From SKHV01 sp963678565 (GTDB lineage Bacteria > Bacteroidota > Bacteroidia > Bacteroidales > Prolixibacteraceae), in contig OY782875.1 of the NCBI GenBank assembly GCA_963678565.1, forward strand, positions 558,001 to 622,000: a stretch of 64,000 bases of DNA. Reading direction: 5' to 3'. A program made the translations under genes and the position numbers. This document shows, piece after piece, positions 43,509 to 52,477 of this stretch. Within the stretch, counting starts at the first letter, position 1. Every line of letters starts with the position of its first letter. The notes beneath the pieces are model-generated. The model was given only the letters and a program-made list of their open reading frames with translations, did not search any database and was not told the DNA's origin.

Positions 43509-43664
43509 ATGAAAATAAATAATAATGCATTTGTTGCTACTGGAGCAGGAAATGAACTGGGACGAAAATTAACCATTTAATTAGAGCAAAGAGGTGCAAA
43601 AGTAGCCATAGCAACAACAATAATGCTAGATGCTATCGAGAAAAATAAATTTCGAAAACAGTAG
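43509..43664 (+). pseudogene. Decayed short-chain dehydrogenase (SDR) fragment
   Basis: From the ATG at 43509 the frame reads MKINNNAFVATGAGNELGRK, then LTI and a TAA stop at 43578, and continues in the same frame LEQRGAKVAIATT before a second stop at 43662. This is the N-terminal Rossmann segment of an SDR (TGxGxELGR followed by a second helix and RGAKVAI), with the catalytic domain lost. It lies in a 520-base gap between the xyl operon and PBP1A. What pathway the intact gene served is unknown. Confidence 0.6.
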
Positions 43665-43771
43665 GAAAAGACACCGGATTGTAAGATATATTGTATCTGA
43701 TTAGTTTGCGCCGTGCAATTGATTTATCGTAAAGAAAATTGGAAATATGCACAAGTAAACAATTCGATTAG

Positions 43772-43814
43772 AAAAGAGGCTGTCATAAGGAGCACATTTA
43801 AGGCAGCCTCTTTT
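43772..43814 (-). terminator. Terminator after PBP1A
   Basis: The stem AAAAGAGGCTG (43772-43782) / CAGCCTCTTTT (43804-43814) has a 21-base loop and ends four bases from the PBP1A stop codon. Confidence 0.8.
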
Positions 43815-43818
43815 TCAC

Positions 43819-46170
43819 TTAGTCTTTATCCTTTCCAAACAGCTTACGCATGATTGATTTTAAATTCTTTGCTTTTTCTTCCTTTTCTTCCTTCTTTTCA
43901 GAAGACTTTTCCTGAGCTGTTTTTTCTTCTTTTTTGTTGAATATTTTTTCGAAGAAGTTTTGCTCACTTTTCTTTTCTTGGAAAGGAACATTTGCCAATA
44001 CATCGTAGGTCGATTCTGGCAAATTAAAAGGCTTCAAATATTTTCTTTTCAACTGAAAATTACCTTCAATATCAGCTAATATTTGCCCTGCAATGGGTAA
44101 TGCCAAGGCTGAACCTGTTCCTAATCCATTGGTGAAATGTATGTCGGGCGTGCGGCATCCAACCCATGTTCCAATCACAAGATTAGGGGTGTACGACATA
44201 AACCAAGCATTCGAATAATTGGTGGCTGTTCCGGTCTTTCCCGCCACGTCCGATTCCACTTTAAACTGCCAGCGAATGCGAGTTCCTGTTCCTTCATTAA
44301 CCGCTGTTTGTAAAATAGCGGTAATGTCTTCCGATGTTTTCTTGCTGATCACGCGTTCAACCGGCTTTGGTCGATGTTGATAGATTATTTTGTTGTTGGC
44401 ATCTAGAATTTGATCGATCATATAATAATCGGGTAAGATTCCATTGTTTGCCAAAGCAGAATATGCTCTCACCATTTCATGCAACGAGAGGTCTAAAGTT
44501 CCGATAGCCATCGAGGGTAAATCGAGTTTTATAGGCGGAAATCCCAATTTATTGCACATGCTAACCAAATTGCTTCTTCCAACTTTAAAATATAAATCAA
44601 CAGTTGGTACATTCATCGAATTGGCCAGTGCATACCAAAAAGCAACGGTGCTGTCGGGTGTTTGCTGGTGGTCGAAATTTTCTGGTTTCCAGTTGTTGTA
44701 TTTCTTGTAAGTTTTAACTTCATTTTCGAGTCGCATGTTTGGCGAAAAGCCATTTTCTAATGCGGTTGTGTATAAAATTGGTTTAAAGGTAGAAGCAATT
44801 TGTCGGTGCGAAAGTACCATGTCGAAGGGTAAGTAACGATAGCTGTTTCCACCAATCCAAGTAAGAATTTGTCCGTTGTTTGGATCGCTCATTAAAACTG
44901 CAGCGTTTAGCATTTTGTAATAGTGCCATAGGCTGTCGATACTGCTAATGTATTGTGTGTTTTTATTGTCCCAGTCGAAAAGATTCACACGATGCTCTTC
45001 AGTACTTAAGTTTTTATAATTTTTATTCGCTTTAATTTTTTTCAGCCATTGGTTTTTGAATCTTCTTCGGTACAGTTGATCATCAAGCTTTTTTTGCATG
45101 GTTTTTAAATGTTTTTCGCTTGCTTTCAATGCAAAATTTTGCAATTGCATGTTTAGGGTGGTCCGAATAGTTAAGCCGTCTTTTTCTAAATCGTAGCTTT
45201 TTCCTGTTTTTTCTTCAATATCTTCAAGAATCGAATTCGCTTTCTTTTTAACCTGATAAACAAAATATCCGGCTGGTGATTTTACATTGAAATTCTCATA
45301 ATCAAGTTCCAACGGCAACGCTTTTAGTTGCTCTAATTGTGCCTTCGAAATGTATTTTTCGTTGTGCATTAAAGTTAGAACCACATTTCGGCGTTCTTTC
45401 GAATTGTCTGGATTTAAACGTGGATTGTAATAGGTGTTGGCTTTTAGCATACCTACTAAAACTGCAGCCTCTTCGATGCGTAATTGCTTTGTTGGCTTGT
45501 TGAAATAACGATGTGCAGCTGCTTCAATTCCAAAAACATCCTCGCCAAAAGGTACCGAATTAAAATATAGCAATAGGATGTCTTCTTTGGTATAAACTTT
45601 TTCTAAACGTGTGGCGATGATGGCTTCTTTGAGTTTATTTACCGGCATCGATAAAAAGCTAAAGTTTTTACGGCCATACAAGTTTTTAATTACTTGCTGA
45701 GTAATGGTTGAACCGCCACCTCCGCTTCGATCTTTTAAAATGAGCGATTTAACAACTACACGCAAATAACTTCTAGTGTCGAAACCTTCATGTTCAAAAT
45801 ATCTTTTGTCTTCGGTGGCAACCAATGCATTCACCAAATGCTTGGGTAATTCATTGTACGAAACGTTCGTGCGATCTTCGGCAAAGAATTTTCCAATCAA
45901 TTCACCATCGGCTGAATATACTAACGAAGCTTCTTCATTTTTAATCGATAGTAGCTCCTCCTCGGTTGGTAGTAAGCCAAAAGCTCCTGCATTTACCAGC
46001 CAATAGAAAACACCTCCTGCAAAAAGCAGTATCGCAATCGCAGAAAGAAGTGCTTTCAGAAAGAAACGCTTTAAGCTTAATTTTTTCTTTTTCTTAGCGC
46101 TTGGTTTTTTGCGAGTTTTCGGTTTCGTGGTTGGTTTTGTTTTATTGGGAGTTGTTTTTTTCTTAGCCAT
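43819..46170 (-). CDS. mrcA: Penicillin-binding protein 1A, bifunctional
   Basis: This 783-residue class A PBP polymerises and cross-links peptidoglycan. It has a very basic N-terminal tail (about residues 2-34, rich in Lys, Thr and Pro), one membrane helix (about 38-60), a GT51 glycosyltransferase domain with the catalytic glutamate in ALVATEDKRYFEHEG (Glu120) and GGSTITQQ, and a transpeptidase domain with SxxK (STFK, Ser460), SMN (Ser518) and KTGTA (Lys645). The final 60 residues are a long Lys/Glu-rich tail, probably coiled coil. The symbol mrcA is by function; the gene is monocistronic. Confidence 0.93.
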   Translation of the reverse strand: MAKKKTTPNKTKPTTKPKTRKKPSAKKKKKLSLKRFFLKALLSAIAILLFAGGVFYWLVNAGAFGLLPTEEELLSIKNEEASLVYSADGELIGKFFAEDRTNVSYNELPKHLVNALVATEDKRYFEHEGFDTRSYLRVVVKSLILKDRSGGGGSTITQQVIKNLYGRKNFSFLSMPVNKLKEAIIATRLEKVYTKEDILLLYFNSVPFGEDVFGIEAAAHRYFNKPTKQLRIEEAAVLVGMLKANTYYNPRLNPDNSKERRNVVLTLMHNEKYISKAQLEQLKALPLELDYENFNVKSPAGYFVYQVKKKANSILEDIEEKTGKSYDLEKDGLTIRTTLNMQLQNFALKASEKHLKTMQKKLDDQLYRRRFKNQWLKKIKANKNYKNLSTEEHRVNLFDWDNKNTQYISSIDSLWHYYKMLNAAVLMSDPNNGQILTWIGGNSYRYLPFDMVLSHRQIASTFKPILYTTALENGFSPNMRLENEVKTYKKYNNWKPENFDHQQTPDSTVAFWYALANSMNVPTVDLYFKVGRSNLVSMCNKLGFPPIKLDLPSMAIGTLDLSLHEMVRAYSALANNGILPDYYMIDQILDANNKIIYQHRPKPVERVISKKTSEDITAILQTAVNEGTGTRIRWQFKVESDVAGKTGTATNYSNAWFMSYTPNLVIGTWVGCRTPDIHFTNGLGTGSALALPIAGQILADIEGNFQLKRKYLKPFNLPESTYDVLANVPFQEKKSEQNFFEKIFNKKEEKTAQEKSSEKKEEKEEKAKNLKSIMRKLFGKDKD

Positions 46171-46375
46171 GTATTTTCTCTTTTTTTGAGTTCAATCCAA
46201 AAAGGATTTTCAAAAATTAAAAGTACATCAACAGAATTATATATTGAAGTAAAATTGAATTTTTCATTAACAACGAATAAACTATATTTTTTAGTGTTGT
46301 TAATACTTTGAAAATTAATCTGATTCTGATTGCGAATTGATGGTTAATAAAAGTAAGGAGAGTAATAGAAGGCTG

Positions 46376-46404
46376 TTTTAGATATAAAAATAGTGTTACC
46401 TTTG
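46376..46404 (+). promoter_or_regulatory. Promoter for purM
   Basis: TACCTTTG (46397-46404) matches TAnnTTTG, with a TTTT element 17 bases upstream (46376-46379). The transcript would begin about 7 bases before the annotated ATG, so the mRNA is nearly leaderless, or the second ATG at 46424 is used. Confidence 0.55.
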
Positions 46405-46417
46405 CAGGCAAATTTTA

Positions 46418-47593
46418 ATGAGCATGACAAATAAAGGCAGATACGATCAGCGTGGTGTCTCAGCATCGAAAGAAGATGTGCACGCAGCAATCAAAAACAT
46501 CGATAAAGGATTGTTTCCTAAAGCATTTTGCAAAATCGTTCCCGATTACCTTACCGGAGATGAGGAGTATTGCAATATTATGCATGCCGATGGTGCAGGT
46601 ACAAAATCATCATTGGCCTATTTATATTGGAAAGAAACAGGAGATTTATCGGTTTGGAAAGGAATTGCTCAGGATGCATTAATAATGAATATCGACGACC
46701 TTTTGTGTGTTGGTGCAACCGATAATATATTGCTTTCATCAACCATCGGACGTAACAAAAATAAAATTCCGGGAGAAGTAATTGCAGCTATTATCAATGG
46801 AACTGATGAATTGTGTTCTGAATTAACAAAAATGGGCGTAACCGTAATACCAACCGGAGGCGAAACTGCCGATGTGGGCGATGTAGTTCGAACAATTATT
46901 GTTGACTCTACAGTTACTTGCAGAATGAAACGCGAAGACGTTATTGCTGCCGATAATATTGCTGCCGGGAATGTAATCGTTGGTTTGTCGTCGTCGGGAA
47001 TTGCAACTTACGAGCAAGAGTACAATGGCGGAATGGGAAGTAATGGTTTAACTTCTGCTCGTCACGATGTATTTGCAAAATATCTAGCCGAAAAGTACCC
47101 TGAAAGTTTCGATGCAGAAGTTCCTTCGAACTTGGTTTATTCTGGAAACAAGAAATTAACCGATGCAGTTGACGGAGTAGCTATTGATGCCGGTAAATTA
47201 GTGCTTTCGCCAACCCGAACGTATGCTCCAATTGTGAAAAAAGTGCTCGATGCTTATCGATCAAAAATAAATGGAATGATTCATTGTTCGGGAGGTGCAC
47301 AAACAAAAGTTTTGCATTTTGTCGACAATGTTCATGTGATAAAAAATAACATGTTTCCAATTCCGCCACTGTTCAAATTAATTCACGAGCAGTCGGGAAC
47401 CGATTGGAAAGAGATGTATAAAGTGTTCAATATGGGACACCGTTTTGAAATTTATACCGATGCCAAAACCGCAGAGGGAATTATCGAAATTTCAAAGTCG
47501 TTTAATGTTGATGCCCAGATAATTGGAGAAGTAGAAGCTGCAGAAGGCAAAAAACTTACCATCGAGTCGGAATTTGGGAGATTTGAATACTAA
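46418..47593 (+). CDS. purM: Phosphoribosylformylglycinamidine cyclo-ligase (AIR synthase)
   Basis: This 391-residue enzyme closes the imidazole ring in purine synthesis, using ATP. Seen: GRYDQRGVSASKEDVHAA; the ATP/metal region DYLTGDEEYCNIMHADGAGTK, quoted in part; the conserved MNIDDLLCVGA (about residues 91-101); and the glycine-rich IPTGGETADVGD (about 143-154), then GNVIVGLSSSG. The length is normal for the Bacteroidota form, which is longer than that of E. coli. ATG codons at 46418 and 46424 (MSMT) are both possible. prfA follows 11 bases later, so the two are co-transcribed. Confidence 0.92.
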   Translation: MSMTNKGRYDQRGVSASKEDVHAAIKNIDKGLFPKAFCKIVPDYLTGDEEYCNIMHADGAGTKSSLAYLYWKETGDLSVWKGIAQDALIMNIDDLLCVGATDNILLSSTIGRNKNKIPGEVIAAIINGTDELCSELTKMGVTVIPTGGETADVGDVVRTIIVDSTVTCRMKREDVIAADNIAAGNVIVGLSSSGIATYEQEYNGGMGSNGLTSARHDVFAKYLAEKYPESFDAEVPSNLVYSGNKKLTDAVDGVAIDAGKLVLSPTRTYAPIVKKVLDAYRSKINGMIHCSGGAQTKVLHFVDNVHVIKNNMFPIPPLFKLIHEQSGTDWKEMYKVFNMGHRFEIYTDAKTAEGIIEISKSFNVDAQIIGEVEAAEGKKLTIESEFGRFEY

Positions 47594-47604
47594 TAAAAAC
47601 TAAG

Positions 47605-48690
47605 ATGGCAGATAATAAAATACTTTCAAAATTTGAAAATATAAAGTTTCGTTTCGAAGAGGTTGGTCAGCAAATTACCGACCCCGACGTGATGAAAGAT
47701 ATGAAACGATACGTAAAGCTAAATCAAGAATACAAGCGTTTGGATGATTTGGTGAAAGCTTTTACCGAATATCAAAGTATCGTTGATAATATTGCTTCTT
47801 CGAAAGAAATGTTGGCTGAAGAAACCGACGAAGAAATGCGTGAAATGGCACGCGAAGAAATTGAAGAATTGGCGAGTCAGGTTGCCCCTAAAGAGCAAGA
47901 AATTAAATTATTATTGGTGCCTGCCGATCCCGAGGATGCTAAAAATGCAATTCTTGAAATTCGTGCCGGAACCGGTGGCGACGAGGCAAGTATTTTTGCA
48001 GGTGATCTTTTCAGAATGTATTCGAAATACATCGAGAAAAAGGGTTGGAAAATGGAGGTTACCAACATGAGTGAAGGAACTGCCGGAGGTTTTAAGGAAG
48101 TGGTTGCCAAAGTTTCAGGCGCTGGCGTTTATGGAATTTTGAAATATGAATCGGGTGTACACCGCGTACAACGTGTACCACAAACCGAAACACAAGGTCG
48201 GGTGCATACTTCTGCCGCATCGGTGGCTGTTTTACCCGAAGCTGAGGAATTTGATGTTGAATTAAGAACTGAAGATATTCGTCGTGACGAGTTTTGTTCG
48301 TCTGGCCCTGGTGGACAGTCGGTGAATACTACTTATTCAGCAATCCGATTAACGCATATTCCTTCCGGAATTGTGGTGCAATGTCAGGATCAGAAATCGA
48401 AATTGAAAAACCTCGATAAGGCCATGGCCGAATTGCGTACCCGTTTGTATAATATGGAATACCAAAAATATATCGACGAAATTGCTTCGAAAAGAAAAAC
48501 AATGGTTTCGAGTGGAGATCGATCGGCAAAAATTAGAACTTACAATTGGCCACAAGGTCGAGTTACCGATCATCGTATTGGGTTGACTTTGTATAACTTA
48601 CCTGCTATTGTCTATGGAGATATTCAAGAGATTATCGATAAGCTTCAAATTGAAGAAAATTCAGAACGATTAAAAGAATCAGAGATTTAA
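47605..48690 (+). CDS. prfA: Peptide chain release factor 1
   Basis: RF1 ends translation at UAA and UAG. This 361-residue protein has the codon-recognition motif PxT written RVPQTETQGR (Pro-Gln-Thr in place of the usual Pro-Ala-Thr), and the peptidyl-hydrolysis motif in SSGPGGQSVNTT (Gly-Gly-Gln at about residues 235-237), where the glutamine is the site methylated by PrmC. RF2 would have Ser-Pro-Phe in place of PxT, so this is RF1. The N-terminal coiled region (about 1-100) and the C-terminal TYNWPQGRVTDHR are typical. A terminator follows. Confidence 0.95.
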   Translation: MADNKILSKFENIKFRFEEVGQQITDPDVMKDMKRYVKLNQEYKRLDDLVKAFTEYQSIVDNIASSKEMLAEETDEEMREMAREEIEELASQVAPKEQEIKLLLVPADPEDAKNAILEIRAGTGGDEASIFAGDLFRMYSKYIEKKGWKMEVTNMSEGTAGGFKEVVAKVSGAGVYGILKYESGVHRVQRVPQTETQGRVHTSAASVAVLPEAEEFDVELRTEDIRRDEFCSSGPGGQSVNTTYSAIRLTHIPSGIVVQCQDQKSKLKNLDKAMAELRTRLYNMEYQKYIDEIASKRKTMVSSGDRSAKIRTYNWPQGRVTDHRIGLTLYNLPAIVYGDIQEIIDKLQIEENSERLKESEI

Positions 48691-48716
48691 TTATTTCTTT
48701 TAATGTCAGGGTGTTG

Positions 48717-48760
48717 AATCCTGAAAAGACATCTGATTTGAATGTTTTTTCAGGATTTTT
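48717..48760 (+). terminator. Terminator after prfA
   Basis: The stem AATCCTGAAAA (48717-48727) / TTTTCAGGATT (48747-48757), with a 19-base loop and T-run, lies 27 bases past the prfA stop. Confidence 0.8.
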
Positions 48761-48873
48761 CAATTGAAAAAGTTATTCAAATGTTAAATAAGTGTTTTTT
48801 ATACGTTTTACATTAAACATTTCGTTGTTTGTAGAGTCTAGTGAGAAGATAAAGAATAAAAGAGAAAATATTG

Positions 48874-51333
48874 ATGAAAAACATTTTAGTAGTATCACTA
48901 CTTATACTTGGGGTTATTTTTTCGGTTGATGCACAACCTAAACCAGATCAAATAGTAAATGAAAATCCTGCACCTAAGAAAGGAATGATTTCAGGAAAAT
49001 TGATTGAAAAAGGAAGTAAAGTTCCATTAGAATATGCAAGTGTGGCAATTTACCAAACAGCCGATAGTTCATTGGTTAGTGGAGGTATTGCAACAAGTGA
49101 TGGTCGGTTTTCAATTGGGAATCTAAAGGCCGGTAATTATTATTTGGTTGCTCAATTTATTGGTTACAAGGATGTAACTGTTCCCGAAATTGTAATCGAA
49201 CCACAGCAAATGAAAGTTGATGTTGGTGCTATTGTGCTTTTTCCTGCGACTGAAGAATTGAACGAAGTAAGTGTTACTGCTCAAGACAAACCAATTGCAT
49301 ACAGTATTGATAAAAAAGTGGTTGATCCAACTCAGTTTCCAACTGCGGCCAATGGAACAGCCATCGATGTTTTGGCCAATACACCATCGGTTACGGTCGA
49401 TATCGAAGGAAATGTAGCCTTGCGCGGAAATAGTAACTTTAAGGTTTTGATTGATGGTCGTCCAACGCCTTTCGATGCAGCCGATGCATTGGAGCAAATT
49501 CCAACCAGTACCATTCAGAATATTGAAATTATAACCAATCCCTCGGCCAAATACGATCCGGATGGAAATGCTGGAATAATCAATATTAAAACCAAGAAAA
49601 GTAAACTAAATGGTATTAGCGGGATCGTGAATGCAACCGGCGATACCAATGGCTCTATTACTGGCGATGCTTTGGTCAATTATAGGGTTGGGAAATTTAA
49701 TTTCTTTGTTAGTGGAAATCGAGCAGAAAGAGTGCATGGTGGTTCTTCAATTCAAGAATCAATGACCATTGCAATAGATACATTGTATACTTTTTCGTAT
49801 GGAGACAATGATAATCGGCGCTCTTCTTCATCGGTAAAAACCGGATTCGATTACGCTATAAACGATTATAATTCATTGGCATTTAACGTGAGTTTGAACA
49901 ATCGTTCGGGTAAGAACGATTCGGAACTCGATTTTGAAGAAACATCAAGCAATGGCTCTTTGTTGAACTCGATTACTTATAACAATCGTGAACGTACCGG
50001 AAACAACTTAGGATATTCATTAGATTATAAAAAGACCTTTGAACAAGAAGGACGAGAATTAACTGCTCTTTTCTATTACGAATCGGGAAGTAGCGATGAA
50101 GTTACTGCATACGATCAGTATTTAGGAAACGGAGATTTAGTAGAAGGTCAGTATGGCTGGGAAGTTGGAGACGATAGCGAGTGGAGAGGCCAGATAGATT
50201 ATATCCATCCGTTTAATCAGGATACAAAAATTGAAGCAGGGTTACAAACCCGTAACGACCGAAGCGAAGAGTGGAACGATGTTTTTTTATACGAAGGCGA
50301 GAAAATTGATTATTCTCCTACAGAAAGCTCTCCCAATTATTCGTTAACCAACTATAGTCGTGATTTGTATTCTACTTATTTTATGTTTTCTCAGCAACGC
50401 AATATTTTTGGATATCAGTTGGGATTAAGAGGAGAATATACCGATCGTCGTTTAAATTATTCTGAAGTTGAGGGAGAGTATGAAGTAAATCGTTTCGACT
50501 ATTTCCCAACAGCTCATATTTCATTGGGATTGCCCAGCGACCAACAATTGGCCTTAAGTTATTCGCGAAGAATTAACCGTCCGCGTGGTTATTATTTAGA
50601 GCCATTCATTACTTATGTCGATGCTTACAATGTACGACGAGGAAATCCTGGTGTTGAGCCCGAATACATTAATTCTTACGAGTTGGGGTATCAAAAAACA
50701 TTAAATGATGGTTTTATTTCATTAGAAGCTTATCACCGCCAAACAAATAATGTGATTGAGCGTGTTCAAACTGTTTTCGAAGAAAATGTAATCATGAGAA
50801 CCGTTGACAATATTGGGGAAGATTATTCTACAGGTTTAGAATTAATGTTAAATACAAATCCCACAAAATGGTGGATTTTAAACCTCATGGGGAATGCGTA
50901 TCATTATATGTTGCAAGGGGAATATGAGAACAGAACAATCGATACAAAAAGTTTCAACTGGCATGCACGTATGAACAATACCTTTTTGTTGTCCGAAAAT
51001 ACAAAGTTACAAATTGATGGAATGTATCACAGTCCAAGCGTTACAGCTCAAGGCCGCCGCGAAGGATTTATGTTTACCAATGTTGCGCTGCGACAAGATT
51101 TCTTAAATAAAAAGTTGTCGGCAACATTGGGAATACGAGACGTTTTAAACACGGCAAAGTTTGAATTCAGTTCTGAAGGGGAAAACTTCTCAACTTACCG
51201 AAAATTCGATATGAATTCTCCGGTTGTCTCGCTTACACTTTCTTATAAAATTAATAATTACAAGCAAAAGAGAGCACGTGGTGAAGGCGAAGGCGGAGGT
51301 GATATGATGAATATGGATGGAGGCGATATGTAG
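48874..51333 (+). CDS. TonB-dependent outer-membrane receptor with carboxypeptidase-like N-terminal domain
   Basis: I start at the ATG at 48874 (MKNILVVSLLILG), the beginning of the signal peptide; the extra codon before it is TTG. It is about 819 residues. Domains: a carboxypeptidase regulatory-like beta domain (about 40-125: GMISGKLIEKGSKVPLEYAS; GRFSIGNLKAGNYYLVAQF), a plug domain (VLANTPSVTVDIEGNVALRG; LEQIPTSTIQNIEIITNPSA; GNAGIINI) and a large beta-barrel. The tail ends GGGDMMNMDGGDM, a Gly/Asp/Met-rich extension beyond the last strand. It lacks a SusD partner gene, so it is not a SusC pair; ligand unknown. Confidence 0.9.
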   Translation: MKNILVVSLLILGVIFSVDAQPKPDQIVNENPAPKKGMISGKLIEKGSKVPLEYASVAIYQTADSSLVSGGIATSDGRFSIGNLKAGNYYLVAQFIGYKDVTVPEIVIEPQQMKVDVGAIVLFPATEELNEVSVTAQDKPIAYSIDKKVVDPTQFPTAANGTAIDVLANTPSVTVDIEGNVALRGNSNFKVLIDGRPTPFDAADALEQIPTSTIQNIEIITNPSAKYDPDGNAGIINIKTKKSKLNGISGIVNATGDTNGSITGDALVNYRVGKFNFFVSGNRAERVHGGSSIQESMTIAIDTLYTFSYGDNDNRRSSSSVKTGFDYAINDYNSLAFNVSLNNRSGKNDSELDFEETSSNGSLLNSITYNNRERTGNNLGYSLDYKKTFEQEGRELTALFYYESGSSDEVTAYDQYLGNGDLVEGQYGWEVGDDSEWRGQIDYIHPFNQDTKIEAGLQTRNDRSEEWNDVFLYEGEKIDYSPTESSPNYSLTNYSRDLYSTYFMFSQQRNIFGYQLGLRGEYTDRRLNYSEVEGEYEVNRFDYFPTAHISLGLPSDQQLALSYSRRINRPRGYYLEPFITYVDAYNVRRGNPGVEPEYINSYELGYQKTLNDGFISLEAYHRQTNNVIERVQTVFEENVIMRTVDNIGEDYSTGLELMLNTNPTKWWILNLMGNAYHYMLQGEYENRTIDTKSFNWHARMNNTFLLSENTKLQIDGMYHSPSVTAQGRREGFMFTNVALRQDFLNKKLSATLGIRDVLNTAKFEFSSEGENFSTYRKFDMNSPVVSLTLSYKINNYKQKRARGEGEGGGDMMNMDGGDM

Positions 51334-51350
51334 TCAAATCTGTAAATGAA

Positions 51351-51388
51351 TAAAGAGCTGCTATATTATAATAGCAGCTCTTTATTTT
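51351..51388. terminator. Bidirectional terminator between the TonB receptor and HAD genes
   Basis: A perfect 14-bp stem TAAAGAGCTGCTAT / ATAGCAGCTCTTTA with a 6-base loop, followed by TTTTTATTT, lies between converging genes. Confidence 0.92.
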
Positions 51389-51406
51389 TATTTCTGTGAA
51401 GAAGTT

Positions 51407-51994
51407 TTAAATGTATTCTCTTACATCGGTTACTATCATTCCAGCAGCAATTGCTGCATCTATACCGGGTTGACCATCTTCAAAAACCTGACAATACTCA
51501 GGCTGGACACCTAATAATTCAGCACATTTTAAAAAAGTATCTGGCGCAGGTTTTCCATTTTCAACATCATCGCAAGTAACAATTGCACTTACCTTTTCTC
51601 TGGCGCCAATTACCTCTAATGTTTTATTGGCAGCCCAAGTGTCGCCTCCGGTACCGCAACCAATGGGCATTTTACCATGATTGTTTAAAAGTACATCGTA
51701 AACAACATCGATAGGTTTCATCAAATCAATTGTTTTTCGGTATTCTTCCTCTTTTTCAATAGCCACTTTTTCAGGGTCGAAATTGTCGGGTTTGAATTGT
51801 TCCTTGAGCATTGCCATTTGTGGTCCTACAGGAACGCCTGCAAATGATTGAAACATTTCGTCGTCGATTTGTATCCCATATTTACCAAGCACCTTTTCAA
51901 AGGCCTTAAAATGGGCAGGCATGGTGTCGGCCAAAGTGCCATCTATATCAAAAATTAATGCTTTTGCTTTTGGGTGTACTTCAATTTTCTTCAT
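51407..51994 (-). CDS. HAD-superfamily phosphatase, beta-phosphoglucomutase-like
   Basis: I start at the ATG at 51994 (MKKIEVHPKAKALIFDIDG), since the nine residues of the longer frame look non-coding. About 195 residues. Seen: HAD motif I DIDGTLADTMP (nucleophile Asp and general acid Asp), a helical cap from about residues 30 to 90, motif II around CGTGGDTW, motif III lysine in NGKPAPDTFLK and motif IV EDGQPGIDAA. It is a subclass with an alpha-helical cap, as in beta-phosphoglucomutase and phosphoglycolate phosphatase. The substrate is not evident. The gene is monocistronic. Confidence 0.88.
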   Translation of the reverse strand: MKKIEVHPKAKALIFDIDGTLADTMPAHFKAFEKVLGKYGIQIDDEMFQSFAGVPVGPQMAMLKEQFKPDNFDPEKVAIEKEEEYRKTIDLMKPIDVVYDVLLNNHGKMPIGCGTGGDTWAANKTLEVIGAREKVSAIVTCDDVENGKPAPDTFLKCAELLGVQPEYCQVFEDGQPGIDAAIAAGMIVTDVREYI

Positions 51995-52212
51995 TAACAA
52001 ATTTTTTCTTGATGCAATCATACCGATTTTTCTTCTAATGGGATGAAATTGATTCTTAAAATTGAGTAAATTTCATATTAAGCTAACCGCCATGTATTGT
52101 CAATCGATCTCAATTTTGGTGTGTTAAATGTCATTTTCAAATGATTAAAGAAACTTATTTTAAAAGGAAGTAAGGAAGAAATGAAAAAAATGGAAAAAAA
52201 TGCTCAATTCGA

Positions 52213-52242
52213 TTTGGTGAATAGAAAAAATTTATAAATTTG
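52213..52242 (+). promoter_or_regulatory. Promoter for tRNA-Gln
   Basis: TTTG (52213-52216), an 18-base spacer and TAAATTTG (52235-52242) give an exact Bacteroidota promoter. Transcription should start about 17 bases before the tRNA. It has the same -33, spacer length and -7 sequence as the xylR promoter. Confidence 0.75.
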
Positions 52243-52265
52243 CACCCGTCTTTGAAACAAGGCAC

Positions 52266-52338
52266 TGTCCCGTGGTGTAATTGGCAACACGTCTGGTTTT
52301 GGTCCAGAAGAGTCCAGGTTCGAGCCCTGGCGGGACAA
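52266..52338 (+). tRNA. tRNA-Gln (anticodon UUG)
   Basis: The acceptor arm TGTCCCG (52266-52272) pairs with CGGGACA (52331-52337), with discriminator A at 52338. The anticodon arm TCTGG-TTTTGGT-CCAGA has anticodon TTG, reading CAA/CAG (Gln). The T arm is CCAGG-TTCGAGC-CCTGG. Total 73 bases. No CCA is encoded, so the 3' end must be added by nucleotidyltransferase. A terminator follows at once. Confidence 0.95.
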
Positions 52339-52341
52339 CAT

Positions 52342-52382
52342 AAAAATCCTTATTACGCAATGTGCGTTTTAAGGATTTTTTG
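52342..52382 (+). terminator. Terminator after tRNA-Gln
   Basis: AAAAATCCTTA / TAAGGATTTTT with an inner ACGCA / TGCGT stem forms a long hairpin ending in a T-run, directly after the tRNA. Confidence 0.85.
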
Positions 52383-52477
52383 TTTTGTAGTCAATATTGA
52401 ACAAAATTGACCAAATGGTAGCCACTTGAAAAAACTTTGGAGGAATTGTTTTCAAGATTCGCAATCGATAATGAATT

